From NCBI GenBank assembly GCA_012976225.1, contig JAAVVG010000021.1, positions 1-64,000 on the forward strand: a stretch of DNA of 64,000 nt, read 5' to 3'. This DNA is from Golubevia sp. BC0850 (Eukaryota > Basidiomycota > Exobasidiomycetes > Golubeviales > Golubeviaceae). The notes beneath the pieces are model-generated. The model was given only the letters and a program-made list of their open reading frames with translations. It did no database searches and was not told the DNA's origin. Positions within the stretch are counted from its first letter, which is position 1. Each line of letters opens with the position of its first letter. Positions 45,601 through 57,600 of the stretch are shown here, one piece after another. The position numbers and the translations under genes are program-made.

Positions 45601-45824
45601 GAGCAACAGATTATCTTTCTACTTCTAGTCCCCTTAGTTTCCGAGCCAAAATGTAACTATTTCAAACACTGATCTGCAATCGCATCCTCTCTCGAGTCAT
45701 CATCAATTTTCGAAGCCGATCCTTTTCAGGCCTCCTCTCACTTCTGCGCGTCCTTTCCCGCTAAACTTCCACTCAAGTCGGAGATTAGTCTCCCACCACT
45801 TCCTTCTCTCCCCCTTCCTGAAGT

Positions 45825-47564
45825 ATGGCTACCTCGAAAATTTTTGGGATCATCACTCACGATGGTTCTTTCCACAGTGATGAGGCTTTGGCTGTATTTC
45901 TCTTGAGAAAGCTCCCTCAATTCGCTGATCTTGGTGAGTCATTCAGATGTGCAAACTCTTGGATCCCACCCCATCTCACCTCACCTCTTTCGGAACTCAC
46001 CAGACCTCGAGATCAGTCATTGCTCGACGCAGGAGTAGTTGCAGTCGATGTTGGAGCTGTGTACGATCCTGAGCGTCTCCGCTTCGATCATCATCGTAAG
46101 GAGTTCTATGAGACCTTTGACGAGGCTCATAGAATCAATTTGAGCAGCGCTGGATTGATTTGGAAGTGAGTTCAGTTGGAGAGAAACCCATTTCCGAAAC
46201 GCCTGAGACTCATCACTTCGATCTCTTTCAGACACTTTGGAAGGGAAATTGTCTCTCGTCGTCTTGTGCTCGAGCCTGGATCTGAGATTGTAGCCCTCCT
46301 CTGGGGCCAATCATATGATGATTATATTGAAGCAATTGATGGTATAGATAATGGACACCGTCAGTATCTAGGCGCTGGAAAGAAAGAATACACTGATAAC
46401 ACAAACATCGTCGCTAGGGTCAAGAAACTGAACCTCAACTGGAATGAGACTTTCGATGAAGATATAAGAATGGCCCGGTTCGAAAAAGCCAGCGCGCTCA
46501 TTGGAGGTGAGTTCCCCTTCGACTTTGTCTCCAAAGAAAACCCCATCTTTGAGAGAGCAACTCATTTATCTGTTCTCTCGCTCCTTCTCAGGTGAAGTGA
46601 TGGAAGAGCTCGACTATCTCTATCATCACTGGCTGCCAGCTAAAGAATTAGTCAGCCAGGCTTTCCAAATTCGCAAGACTACTCTGGGAGGGGACCCATC
46701 TGGCAGAATTCTTGTGTTTGAGAAGTTCAGTACCTGGAAGGTGAGCTCCTTTGCTGCATTTGAATCTTCTCGTCCGCTCGTGTTCACACTCTCTCTCCCC
46801 CTCCCTCTTCCCCAAAAATACGTCACTGCCCTCAACAGCGAGTACAAGGCTAGCGAATTTGTTCGTTTCGTAGTTGTGCCAGACCATTCAGATGGAGGGT
46901 GGAAGGTTTATCACACTCATCCTGGAAGTTCCAAAGGTGGTCGATTTACCCGGCCTGAGTTCCCTGAAGAATGGTTGGGCGTGCGTGATCAAGAGCTGAT
47001 CGAGCTGACTGGGGTTGAAAAGGTTGTTTTTGTTTATGCGTCAGGACACATTGCAGGTGAGTGGTCACGCAAAAAATCGGAAGGGAAGAGAGAGATGCGA
47101 CGACCCGCTGACTCCTGCCCCTCTACTTAACTGACGCCTTGAAAGGAACTCGCTCGAGAGATTTGGCTCTGGCTCTAGCTCACAAATGCCTGAAGCTCGA
47201 CGAAGACCAATTCGGGGGAAGATCTGTTACCAAATTTTATTGGAAGAACGAAAACAGAAAGAACGACGCAGTCAGAAAGAGAGGAAGAGATCAGCTTGCT
47301 CAGGCAAGTCAAGAGAGAGAACAAGCGCAAGTAAACCTTCAAGGCGACGAGAAAGAAAGCAAACAATTTTCGGAGAAAGAGGTCAAGAATGGAAAGGTAA
47401 TGGAGACAAGGAAGGAGCCAAAAGAAGTGCAATTGCCTGTGAAGTTGCAGGTAGAGACGGGCTCAAGAGAAGAGGAAAGTGAGGTGGAGAACGTTACAGG
47501 GATGATTTCATCCAATCTTGCTCTTCAATTTATGTTGTTCATATTGATAATGAACATTTTCTGA
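45825..47564 (+). CDS. MYG1: MYG1-family (UPF0160) 3'-5' exonuclease
   Basis: MYG1 proteins are DHH-type metal-dependent exonucleases of nucleus and mitochondria. The start (45825) reads MATSKIFGIITHDGSFHSDE, the family motif TH(N/D)GxFHxDEALA. Later exons give VAVDVGAVYDPERLRFDHHR (the DHH-like DHH triad), INLSSAGLIWK, then HFGREIV, EAIDGIDNGHRQYLG and ARVKKLNLNWNE. The C-terminal lobe has GGDPSGRILVFEKFSTWK, GRFTRPEFPEEWLG and VVFVYASGHIAGTRSRDLAL. Unusual is a Lys/Glu/Gln-rich extension of about 120 residues after ALALAHKCL, ending in a hydrophobic patch, LALQFMLFILIMNIF, at the very C-terminus. At least five introns. Convergent with the BTB gene (204 bp). Confidence 0.93.
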
Positions 47565-47768
47565 AATATCAGTCTATCTGCTGAAACTCAGTACTCATGC
47601 CTGCCTTCTCTTGAGCTTCACCGATCGCTGGCTTCTCGGATTGAGTCCTATTTCTCTCACATTTCGCAACTCCCTCTGGTCCGAAAGGAACAGATCAAGA
47701 TCGGGTGAGCTCTTTGAGACTAGATTAAAAATTACAGTAATGACTACAATAGATAGAGAAGGTGCCAA

Positions 47769-50700
47769 TCAGCAACCCTGCCACTTTTGAACTTGAAGTT
47801 GACACTTGATCTTCAGCTCCTCAAAGCCACACCAACTAGCTTCTTGTTCCAAAGCCTCCAACTTCTCAATCTTTTTCCTGACGAGTCTTGACTGAGATCG
47901 ATTCCCACCTAACCCAGTTTCTGAGAAATCGCTGGTTGAAGAGCTAGCTGAATCCAAATCTTCATTGGAAAGCAGAAAAGAAGGTTTGAAGATCAAAGTA
48001 GAAGGGAGTTCATTAGATCTTAAAGCATCCAGTAAGATTTCATAGACCTTTGGGTTCCTGTCCAAGAAGATTGAGAGGAAGACAACTTCTGTAGTCGATT
48101 GATATCCAGTTTCAGTTCTTGATCTCTGACGTTCGAACACTTGTGAAATAGTATCTGTTTCTCTGAATTGGCTTGAGGTTGGAGAGACTGAAGTGAACGT
48201 TAACTTAGGAGTCTTAGAAAATCGAATTTGTTTACCTTCTGAAGGGTTGATAAGACTTGATCTTCTACTTTGAACTAATTCTGGTACACCCGACATTTCA
48301 TCTTCCTCATCTGAATCTAATTCTACATCACTTGGACAGAACTTAGATTCAGATCTTCTTGGATCCGGCGAGTTCAATTTCAAACCACTTGATCTAGAGT
48401 TGTTTTTTTTCTTTCTCTCCCAGTTTGCTTCTTGAACATCACTTTGAATCTCATTTCCAAAATTTCTAGGTGAGAGAATTCCATCTGAACGTGTCAAAGA
48501 ACCTCTAGGACTTAAACTTAAAGCGAAAGGATTGGTGGAGTGAAAATTCAAAGATCTAGCCTCGTCTTCATCTTCAGAGTTGAAAGCTTGGTCTTCTTCG
48601 TCGGAAGAAGTGGAAGAAGTTGAGCAGTTAGAGTACGTGGTGCTATTTGAAGGAGAGGAGGTTTGGAGGAATGGGGAATGAAAGACTGGAGATGCTGAAC
48701 GCTTAGAAGGAGTACGGCTGGGACGTAGTCTGGAAGCTGGGACTTTCAGGCTACTGGAACTTGAATTAGGGTTGAGAGTTAAGGTCTTCGAAATCGATGA
48801 AGTAGATTCTAGGTCTTGACTTCCTTTGCCTAGACATTCTCTTACGAACATAGAAAGCCCATCTCCGTTCCCAAGAAGCGTAGATGCCGATGTCAAGAAT
48901 TCTTTACCTCCGATGTTCAACTTGACGATGGTATTGTTGAATTTTTCCAGACCTTTGAAGCTTTCGGAGTGAGATACATCCCTAGTCTTGATCTCTAACA
49001 GGGTAGCCTTGAACGAATTCTCTCGCACTAAAGTCGTCTCTTTAACCTGAGTGGATGGCTTTTCGATTTGAAGCTCCGGAGTAGTTGATAATTTCCTCAT
49101 TCTCAAAGCAACTAACAATGCTTTAGTCCTCTCAATAGAAGTTTTCCTTTCCAATTCCGTCTCACCGAATCCCAAAATCTCATCCTCTTTCTTCAAAGAT
49201 TTGAGCATTTCTTCCTTCTTTCCACCTCCGATCTCTTCATCTTTAATCGTCTCAGATAGAATCAAAGCGATCTCCATTTCTTGTTTCAATTCTTCCTCTT
49301 CTTCTTCTTCCGTTTGCTTCAAGGAAGAAGTGACACTTGTAGTAGTTGAAGGGGTTGGAGGTAGAGGAGGCGATGGTAAAGCAGGTAAACCTCTAGTAGG
49401 AGCTGGCTTCTTAGGAGGCAAGCAGCTTGGAATTGGAGCTCTTAATGGTCTTCTAGCATTTGCGTTTCCACCAGAAGTCACTTTCGCCTTTTCGATTTCA
49501 TCTTGAACTGAAGGTCTCCTAGGTCTGATCGGCACCGAAGGGATAGAAGTCTTGAACTTCGGATTTGGTGATCCAGATGGATGAAGTTTCAAGCCAACAT
49601 TAAGACGTGACCTAGGATTTAAAGGTAAGAGTTTGCCAGGTGGAGTAGAGATGTTTCGCTGAGAACCCGGTATTGGAGAAGTTGGGGTCTTTGGAAGTGA
49701 TGTCTTAGTTGGACTTGCATAAGGATGGTTCGAGAGTTGAAGAGTTGGAGTCGCGGGACTGTCGAAAAGTAAGAATTTGACAGAAAAATGGTCAGCAAGT
49801 GAAGCCACTTTTCATCGACCTCAAAAAAAGAAAAGTACTCACCTATCTGCTTTACCGCCAAACTTAGGTCTTCTCTTGGGATCGTACCCCAATTTCCCAC
49901 TTCGCAAATTTCTAGGAATTGAATGTTCCCATCCGATTGAAATTCCATTATTTCCCATCGCCATCCCTTTCTTCGACTGAAACCTCTCCAAACTATTTTT
50001 CTTTCTCAAAGAAGGGAACTTCTTGATTCCATTCTTCGAACGACTTCCAGACGAGCTGTTTATGATCTCAGTACTCATAACAACCTTGTCTGAAGGAAGG
50101 AAGTTCCCAAACGAAGGACTCGAAGGGAAATCCTTAATTCTAGTTTGTTCAACTCTTGCATCTTGACTTAATCCTTTCAGAGATTTCTTCGATAAAGTGA
50201 CATCCTCTTTCACCTTTTCATTTAAAAGAGAAGGAGTAGTAGGTTGAGAAGGTAAAGCTCCACTTGAAGATCTTCTACGATTTAAGTTTGATAGCATTGG
50301 TAACTGAAATTTGGAGTTGACACTCGGAGGGGAAGGTCTATCTTCACTATTATTACCATCACCATCACCATCTACTTTCGAGCTCGAACCATTCCCAACG
50401 AACCCCAAACTCAATCTCCTTCCACCATAACTCTCCGTCTTGGACTTTTCCATTCCATTTCCCTTGAGACTACTAGAAGGCTTCGACCCATCACCTCCAA
50501 AACCTTTCCTTATTTTCTTGAAAAGCGGACTCATGGATGGACCTTGTAACTGATTCTCATCATCCGAATCTTGGAAAGTTGAGATCTCTTCGTAAGATTC
50601 ACCCCAAGATGTTGGGATCGAATCTTCATCTTCAAAGGGACAGATTAGGGATCTTGAAGGTTTTGATGACTCTAAGTTTGAGAAGGTTCTTTGATGTTTA

Positions 50701-51955
50701 GGTTGGTACTCTTTTTGAGTAGTGCGGGGTAGGAGTTTTGAAGAAGAAGGAGGATAGTTGTTAAAGGAAAAATTACGGAATGGAGAGGAATTTGAAAAAC
50801 TTCTGGAATGAGATTGGGATCGATTTCTAGTTGTAGCTGGCGAAGTTGAATTGAGAGGTTGGTTTTGTAAAGGAGAAGAAGTTGATGTTGAAGTTGGATG
50901 ATCTGATTTCGGAGAGACTGAGGAAGGTTTGAAAGGTGATCCTAAACGGTTTGAAGAAGGACTGTGGGGAATGTCAACAAGACGAAATGGAGAGAATCAC
51001 TTGAGTCAGTATGCATCTTCATCAAGTCTTGCGCTCAGCCACAAAGAAACAGTCGAAAAACTTTTGCCAAATCTTCGTGAGACAGGGAACAAGGAGCTCA
51101 GACTCACCTTTCTCCAATTCTATGATTACCACTCCCAACTCCCGCAAACCCATCTCTCGCACTACATTTATGATCATCAAACCTCCAACCTTTCCATTCT
51201 GGAGTTCTAACTTTCTTCATCATTTCTTCTAAACCAAAACCATTTGAATCATCCAAACTTTTCTTGCTCTTTTCCTTCATGAGGTTAGTAGAATGTGGAG
51301 TCGTTGGTTTCCCATCCCCGCTCCCACTTGCATTGAGATTAGGACTAGCTCCAAAGAATTCGTCCAAGCTTCTGACTCTGGCTAACCAATCTTCACTATT
51401 CAAAGCCTGTCCAGAGGTAGAAGCGGAAGTAGAAGTTAGAGTTTTCTCATCCCAAGAGAATCTAGACGAAGGTTGATTTGGAGTCAGAGGTGATGAGAGT
51501 TTGGAAATGGAATTGAAACGAGGAGTACCATCTGGTTTATTTGAATAGTATAAGATCTCTTGAGGCTCTTCTGAAAGTGAAATTTCTGATGAGGTTGAAT
51601 TCTCCTTCTCCTTCTCGGTTGAGGTCTGAGTTGAAGTTGAGAATGGATTGGAAGTACTTCTTTCCATCAACCTAGGTTTTTGACTTTGACCTGTTGGCTT
51701 TGGAGGAGTGTAATCTGTCGGTAAGGAAGGTAATGGATTGTCGTTGACATTCTTTTTGGGTGAATTCTTGTTTGGAGCGCTTAATGGTGAAGAGAATGAA
51801 AGAGTTCGCTTTCTCCTATGCTTGGTTTGTGGAAGTGGCGAGGATTTTAAGGAAGGTGACGAATTATTAGAGGAAGATGGAGAGCCAAAGATTGAGGCAC
51901 CTGTACCTGTACCCACTTGGGTTGACGACGAAGAAGTTTTGTAAGGAATTGGCAT
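47769..51955 (-). CDS. Long disordered protein with T1/KCTD-type BTB segment
   Basis: Three main exons: about 51110-51955 (MPIPYKTSSSSTQVGTGTG), about 49850-50940 and 47769-49758. Most of the about 1,290 residues are Ser/Pro/Asn-rich and disordered (for example KNVNDNPLPSLPTDYTPPKP). Near residue 900 the frame turns ordered: NTIVKLNIGGKEFLTSASTL, the first strand-helix of a T1/KCTD BTB fold. It resumes after a Ser-rich insert of roughly 230 residues at VVFLSIFLDRNPKVYEILLD then ALRSNELPSTLIF, the matching second half. The C-terminal helix (KKIEKLEALEQEASWCGFEE) and the short tail KWQGC end the protein. BTB folds mediate oligomerisation, often with Cul3; function here is unknown. The split of the BTB fold by a long low-complexity insert is the odd feature. 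Confidence 0.75.
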
Positions 51956-52370
51956 CTCCTCCTAGTTCTTGCACTCAATAGATGAATTTGTTGCTACTTG
52001 ATGCTGAAACGTAAAATGAAGAATGGGATTGTATGTAGAGAGTGTTAAGAGGAAGGAAAGGGAATCCTTGCTTCCTTTTTGTTACGAGTTCATTGTTTCA
52101 CATTTCCCGCTCAATCTCCCCTTGTCCCACATTCCGAGGGCGTAGAACAGATTTTGTCAAGGACAAGGACTTGATTTTCAGATGGAATTGGAGGCTTTGT
52201 CGTTGGGAAGAAGTCGAACAAAGGGATCCAGAACAAAGGGGAGACAGCGTGGCAGTTCCGTCGGAGTTGGGATAGAATCCCGACCCACGATCACTTCATG
52301 CTGCCATGGCAACCACTAACTCACCAAGGATCTCTAATCATCATCATCATCCTCATTATCCTAATACATC
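51956..52370. promoter_or_regulatory. Divergent promoter BTB gene/PRE5
   Basis: 415 bp. An (ATC)n-like stretch (about 52339-52353) sits just upstream of the PRE5 start. No exact proteasome element GGTGGCAAA seen. Confidence 0.45.
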
Positions 52371-53792
52371 ATGTTCAGAAACACGTACGATTCAGACAAC
52401 ACGGTATTCTCACCTCAAGGTAGATTGCATCAAGTAGAATATGCCCAAGAAGCAGTTAAACAAGGATCAGCGGTTATAGGATTACGTTCATCAACCCACG
52501 TAGTTCTAGTAGCCTTAAAAAGAGCTCCATCAGAATTAGCATCCTATCAAGAAAAGATGACGAGAATTGATAATCACATTGGAATTTCTTATGCAGGTTT
52601 AACATCAGATGCCAGAGTTCTTTCAAATTACATGAGACAATTGGCATTGAATTCTAGAATGCTTTATTCAAGACCTTTACCTTTGTCAAGAATCATTGGT
52701 TCTTTAGCAGATAGAGCTCAATTGAATACAATGCAATATGGTAAAAGACCTTATGGTGTTGGTTTCCTTGTTGCTGGAGTTGATAATACTGGTCCTCATC
52801 TATTTGAATTCTCTCCAACTGGAAATTGTTTGGAATATCATGCTATGGCTTTGGGTGCTAGAAGTCAAAGTGCTAAAACTTATTTGGAGAGGAATTTCGA
52901 AAGTTTTAAGGAGGCTAGTAAGGATGAATTGGTTAAACATGGTCTTTATGCTTTGAGAGAAACTTTACAGCAGAATAAGGATGTGAGTAGAGAGTGATGA
53001 TCGTGATAAGGATTAGCTCTTTCTTCCCTCTCTCTCTTCTTTCAGAGGAGCTTTTTTGGGATTCATCACTGACATAGGAACTCAATTCATTTGATTCTCG
53101 GATCGTAGCTCGAACAGCAGACTCTTTCGATTTCAATCGTAGGACCAAACGCAGATGCAGATGCTTCCTCTCCAAAGAGTAGGACGGCTGAGAAATTCAA
53201 AATCTTTGAGGGTGAACAGTTGGCTGAATGGTTATCGAGGTGAGTCGGGTTTCAATCAAAGATGGGAAGGAGGGGGAAGGGTCAATGGGTTCTGGAGGAG
53301 GTTGATCGTAGATTACGTGGAGGGAGAAGGAGGAGGTGTTGGGTAGAGAACTCCTGCTGGGGGAATTTGGAAATAGGAATTTTCAGCTAAGGAAAATGAT
53401 CAATGGCAATCTTGTCTAGCAAAGGAGACGTCCTCTAGTGGAGTGGATATGGAGGGGTGTGGCATCTCTTGTCTCGACTCGCCCCCTCTCTACTCTTCTT
53501 CTGCTTAAAGAAATCCGATGATCAAGAGGCCTCAAATTTTGACGTCGAAGAATCTGAGCTATTGCATTTACATCGCAACATCAGTCGCCTCGGAAACTCA
53601 TTCATCTTCTTCCCTTCCCCCCCCCTTCCCTCCCTCTCTCCATTCTCATTTCTTTTCTTTCCTCCCATCAGTCTAACTCCACGTCCAACTCCAGGAACAG
53701 CTCCAACAGGTGCAACACCTGGCTCTGGAACTGGTGCTCCAGGTGGTGGAGCTACAGAAGGAGACGCGGAGGTCGTGCCTATGGAGGAATAA
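52371..53792 (+). CDS. PRE5: 20S proteasome subunit alpha type-1 (alpha6)
   Basis: A structural alpha6 subunit of the 20S core outer ring. Exon 1 (52371..52982) begins [20 protein letters not shown] and [20 protein letters not shown], the alpha signature. It continues [53 protein letters not shown] and [15 protein letters not shown], all PSMA1-specific. Exon 2 (about 53109-53240) reads [20 protein letters not shown] and [14 protein letters not shown]. Exon 3 (after the acceptor near 53671) encodes [20 protein letters not shown] and ends DAEVVPMEE at 53792. The Pro/Thr/Gly-rich tail is longer than in yeast and probably exposed. Convergent with SSD1, far from PRE1, which is also in this window. 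Confidence 0.95.
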
Positions 53793-54646
53793 TTGAAGGA
53801 TCGACCTTGACTTTGAGAAGACGCAAAACAGGATATGAACGAGGAATGTTTGGATGGGAATGTTGGGGGAAGGGTATAGTGGGGGATTAGATGCTTGGGG
53901 ATTGCCGATGTAAAAAGGAAAGGAACAAATGAATGAGAAAATTGAAAGAAACTTGGAGATACGATGGAGGAGTGTTGATAAGAATTTCGAGTGATTCTTC
54001 TGGAAAGTGGAAAGGGAAAGTGGACGAGAGAAAATGGCAAAAGTGACGGAGGTGAGAGCTTGAGCTGAACAGGTTTCGAAACGAACACGAGAAATCTAGA
54101 AGATCGAGGCTCTCCTTCAAGTGGGACAGACTCCACCTTACCACATCAAGGCTTTCAGAAAAAGAGTAAAGTTCACGGGCAAGCCAACAGGAAGTGATTC
54201 ACGCAAGGACTTTCGAGATGAAGTGCATCGATTAAAAACTCAAGTTCAAAGCACAGCTTTCGATTCAAGACTTTTGTTTTTCGTGTCTTCTTCTTCAGTT
54301 TCAACTCCAAAACCCTTATGATAAATCCACCGCTCTGTTTCTGATGATCATGTGATGTTTCCCTTTTGAAGCTTCTAGCAGCTAACTCGTACAATCCTAA
54401 AAGACTTAGATATTGAATTCGAGATTCTGATCAGCCTCTCCGTCACTCTCTCTCTCACAGTAAGCCGATTTCAATTTCATTTCGATTCGTCTTTTTCGTT
54501 GTTTATTGAGTCGTGCTTTGGAATGGGGGATTCAAAGAGGGAATCTAAAGTAGAGTAAAAAGAATCCCTCAACTTCCCTTCGAACCACTTGATCGTATTT
54601 ACATTTTCTAATGTTGATGGTTTGATGATTATTTTTCTTTCGTTAT
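53793..54646. other. Convergent 3' flanks of PRE5 and SSD1
   Basis: About 850 bp with no gene accepted. A + frame at 54121-54321 (HIKAFRKRVKFTGKPTGSDS) is open but lacks a family match and a clear start. Confidence 0.4.
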
Positions 54647-57600
54647 TCACTTCCCTTTCCTTTTGACTGTTTTCTTTGACTTGATTTTCCTTTCCTCTGG
54701 CTTCCCGCTTCTCGCTCTACTTCCTTCTCGGCCTTTACGAGCTCGTTTCACCCTGAGCGAAGGGGTTGACAGCGAAGACCTGAAATAGAATGGAAGAAGA
54801 AAGAAAGGGTCAGAAAAATTCAAGATCGGACACTCGCTTTCGAAGACCTTCAGAAAACTCACCTTCAAAACAGGAGGACTCTTACTCATGTCACTAGTAA
54901 CGATGACTGGAACAGTGATGAGTTGCTTGATGTTCTGAATGCAATGACCGCTCTCATTAGATTTCTCAACTCCATTGAATTTGAGTTCTTGTTTATTGAA
55001 ACTCTTTAATCTTTGAGTTGAGCCTTGAGCATCGTCACCACTTAGCATCGCTTTCCTGGCAGCCATCAATTCTTCATCTTCATCGTCATCATCGTCGAAT
55101 AGAGCAGCCTCGTCAGTATGAGATTGAGAAGTCATTTCCATCATTTGATGTTGAGTTGCAATTTCACGAAGACGTTTGACGTGGATGTCGTCGGAGTTGT
55201 CTGCTAGCCATGAGATGACGTCCGTGTTTTCTTTCCAGTAGAGTGAAAGAGTTTCGGATTGTTCGTCGTAAGAGTGATGCTAGAAGAATGAAGAACATAG
55301 AGAGGAGATAGAGAGAGATCAATCAGCGGATGTTAAAAACGAAATGGATCGAGACTCTCCTACTCACCTTGATCGGCATCTGATCGACGTGAACTCTCTT
55401 CTCGATTCCGAATTCTGGAATGACAACGTCGAAAGCGGCGTCTAGAACTCCGATGACTGTTGCTTGTCTGATGACTGGACCATAACGAACAGTTAAATCG
55501 TGCATGAGCAAGCAGAGGAAGAGATGTTGACTCTGTTCTTGAGCGAGCTTGGCAGCGTCACGCTTGACGTTACATTGCTGTTAATGTGGCGAAAGATAAG
55601 AATGGCGAGGATAATGTGAGTAAGGGAAACAAGACAGGAGAAATCGAGAAGACTCCTCTTTCCATTGTAGAAACTCACCTGAGCGATCTTAGCCATAGCT
55701 TCCCTCTCTATTGGGAACTTCTCATTTCCAGCGAGAACGGCTTCCAGCTGTCTATGAACAATCAGATCAGCGTACCTTCTAATAGGACTAGTGAAATGGG
55801 TGTAAAGAGGAATGTTGAGAGCGTAATGCGAGTACTTGGAAATGTCGACCATTCCAGTACAGAAGTACTTGGCTCTCAACATGCTCTTAGTAGCCAATGT
55901 TTCAAGAGCTTGTCTGTCTTCAACGTTATCGATAGCTTGAAGGGACTTGAAGAGAGCGCCACCAGAAGAGATGTCCATTTCCTTGAAACCCATCAACTGA
56001 GCTCTAGATTTGAAACCTTCGATTCTACGATCGATTGGCTGATCGTGACGACGTAGCAAGGCAACTTCAGGTAATCCAGCGGCAATCTTTTGAGCGACTG
56101 ACATGTTTGCTAGCAGCATGAACTCTTCGATTAATCGATGAGCATCTTTCGATTCGTAAGGGTTTGCGTCTGTAGGTAAACCCTTCGAGTCTAGTTGGAA
56201 GGCTAACTTGGGGTTGTCGATCTTCAGAGCTCCATTCTCGAATCTACGAGCTCTCATTTTGGTGGCTAGAGATTGAAGGGTTTGGATGTCTTCCTCTACT
56301 TCCGAAAGTTCGTGACCTTGAATCTTCTCTGCTGGAAGATGACCTCCTTCGATGACTGCTTGAGCGTCGCTGTAGGCTAGCTTGGCGCAAGACTTGATGA
56401 CCGTTCGTCCGAACCATGCTCCGATGACTCTGGCGTCCTTGTTCATTGTGAAGACGGCAGAGAAGCAGAGGCGTTCGACGTTCGGAACGAGAGAGCAGAG
56501 CTGAGAGGGGGGGGGTAAAGGGTGAAATGAGCGAGTGTAGTCGTCAGTCTCGGGGATGTGAAGGTGATGCATTCAATCTACGACGGATTTAGGGGATCAA
56601 GACTTACCTCCTCGCTGAGAGTTGGTGGAAGCATAGGAACGGCACGCTGGACGAGATAGACTGAAGTACCTCTCTTTCTAGCATCACGATCTAGAGCGGA
56701 GTTGAGTTTGACGACTGTGAGAAGGTAAAGAGAAAGAAAGAGGATTTTGAGTGAGTTGGAAGGGTCTTTGTCGTCTGTCGAACGACCAGCACTCAAAACT
56801 CACAGTGAGAAACGTCAGCAATGTGAACTCCAACCTCGATTAAGCCACCTTCCAACCTAGTGACACTCAGACAATCGTCAATGTCCTTAGCAGATTCAGG
56901 ATCGATAGAGAAGACTCTGTTCGATCTGAAATCTCTTCTGAATTCGAATTCCCTCTCTGGAACAGTCCAAGGTAGAGGCGGTAGACATTTGAGAGCGTTC
57001 TCGCCGAATTCCTCAGTTGCAGAAGATAGAGAATCTTTGAGTAGAGCTTGAGTTTCAGCTTCGACGTTACCAATGACTCCGATTTCTTCGACTAGAGTTC
57101 CGAAAGGATGTAGAGAAGTGATTGGCCAGCGTTTGATGCAAGCAACGAACAATCTGTTGTTGTAACTTTCTTGACCACCTTCATCCCAGAAGTCAGAAGG
57201 AGCTTGATCGGCCGGAATAGCGATCAGGGGAACTCTCTTATCAGTTGGTCTGAACCAAACGATCTTTGGTCTGAAAGCAGCTTGTTGCTCATTTCCTTGT
57301 GTTCCATCACCACCTTCTCTCTGAGCTCTTTCGGCTTGCTGTTTCTCCTTTGTTGCCATCGAAGAAGGTCTCAACAAGCCCAAAGTACCAGAGAAGAGTT
57401 GACCTGGAATCCTTTCGACAATTGCTACTACGTGACCTGCCAAAGCTGGAGGAGAATCTTCGTTTTCTTCTTCATCTTCGATCAGCTTGAGTTGAGCTCC
57501 TTCTACTTCAACGTCTTCCTTTGCTTTCGATTCGACTTTCTTGGCTCCGTAGTTGGCAGCATTGGAAGGCCCGGCTTGCTCCTCCTTTCTCTTCTTTTTG

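Noticed and set aside
1232-52370. Proteasome promoter element GGTGGCAAA upstream of PRE1 and PRE5
   Set aside because: No exact match in either promoter; partial matches are not convincing.
54121-54321. Plus-strand frame with HIKAFRKRVKFTGKPTGSDS
   Set aside because: No family match and no clear start or partner exon; lies in the convergent 3' region of PRE5 and SSD1.
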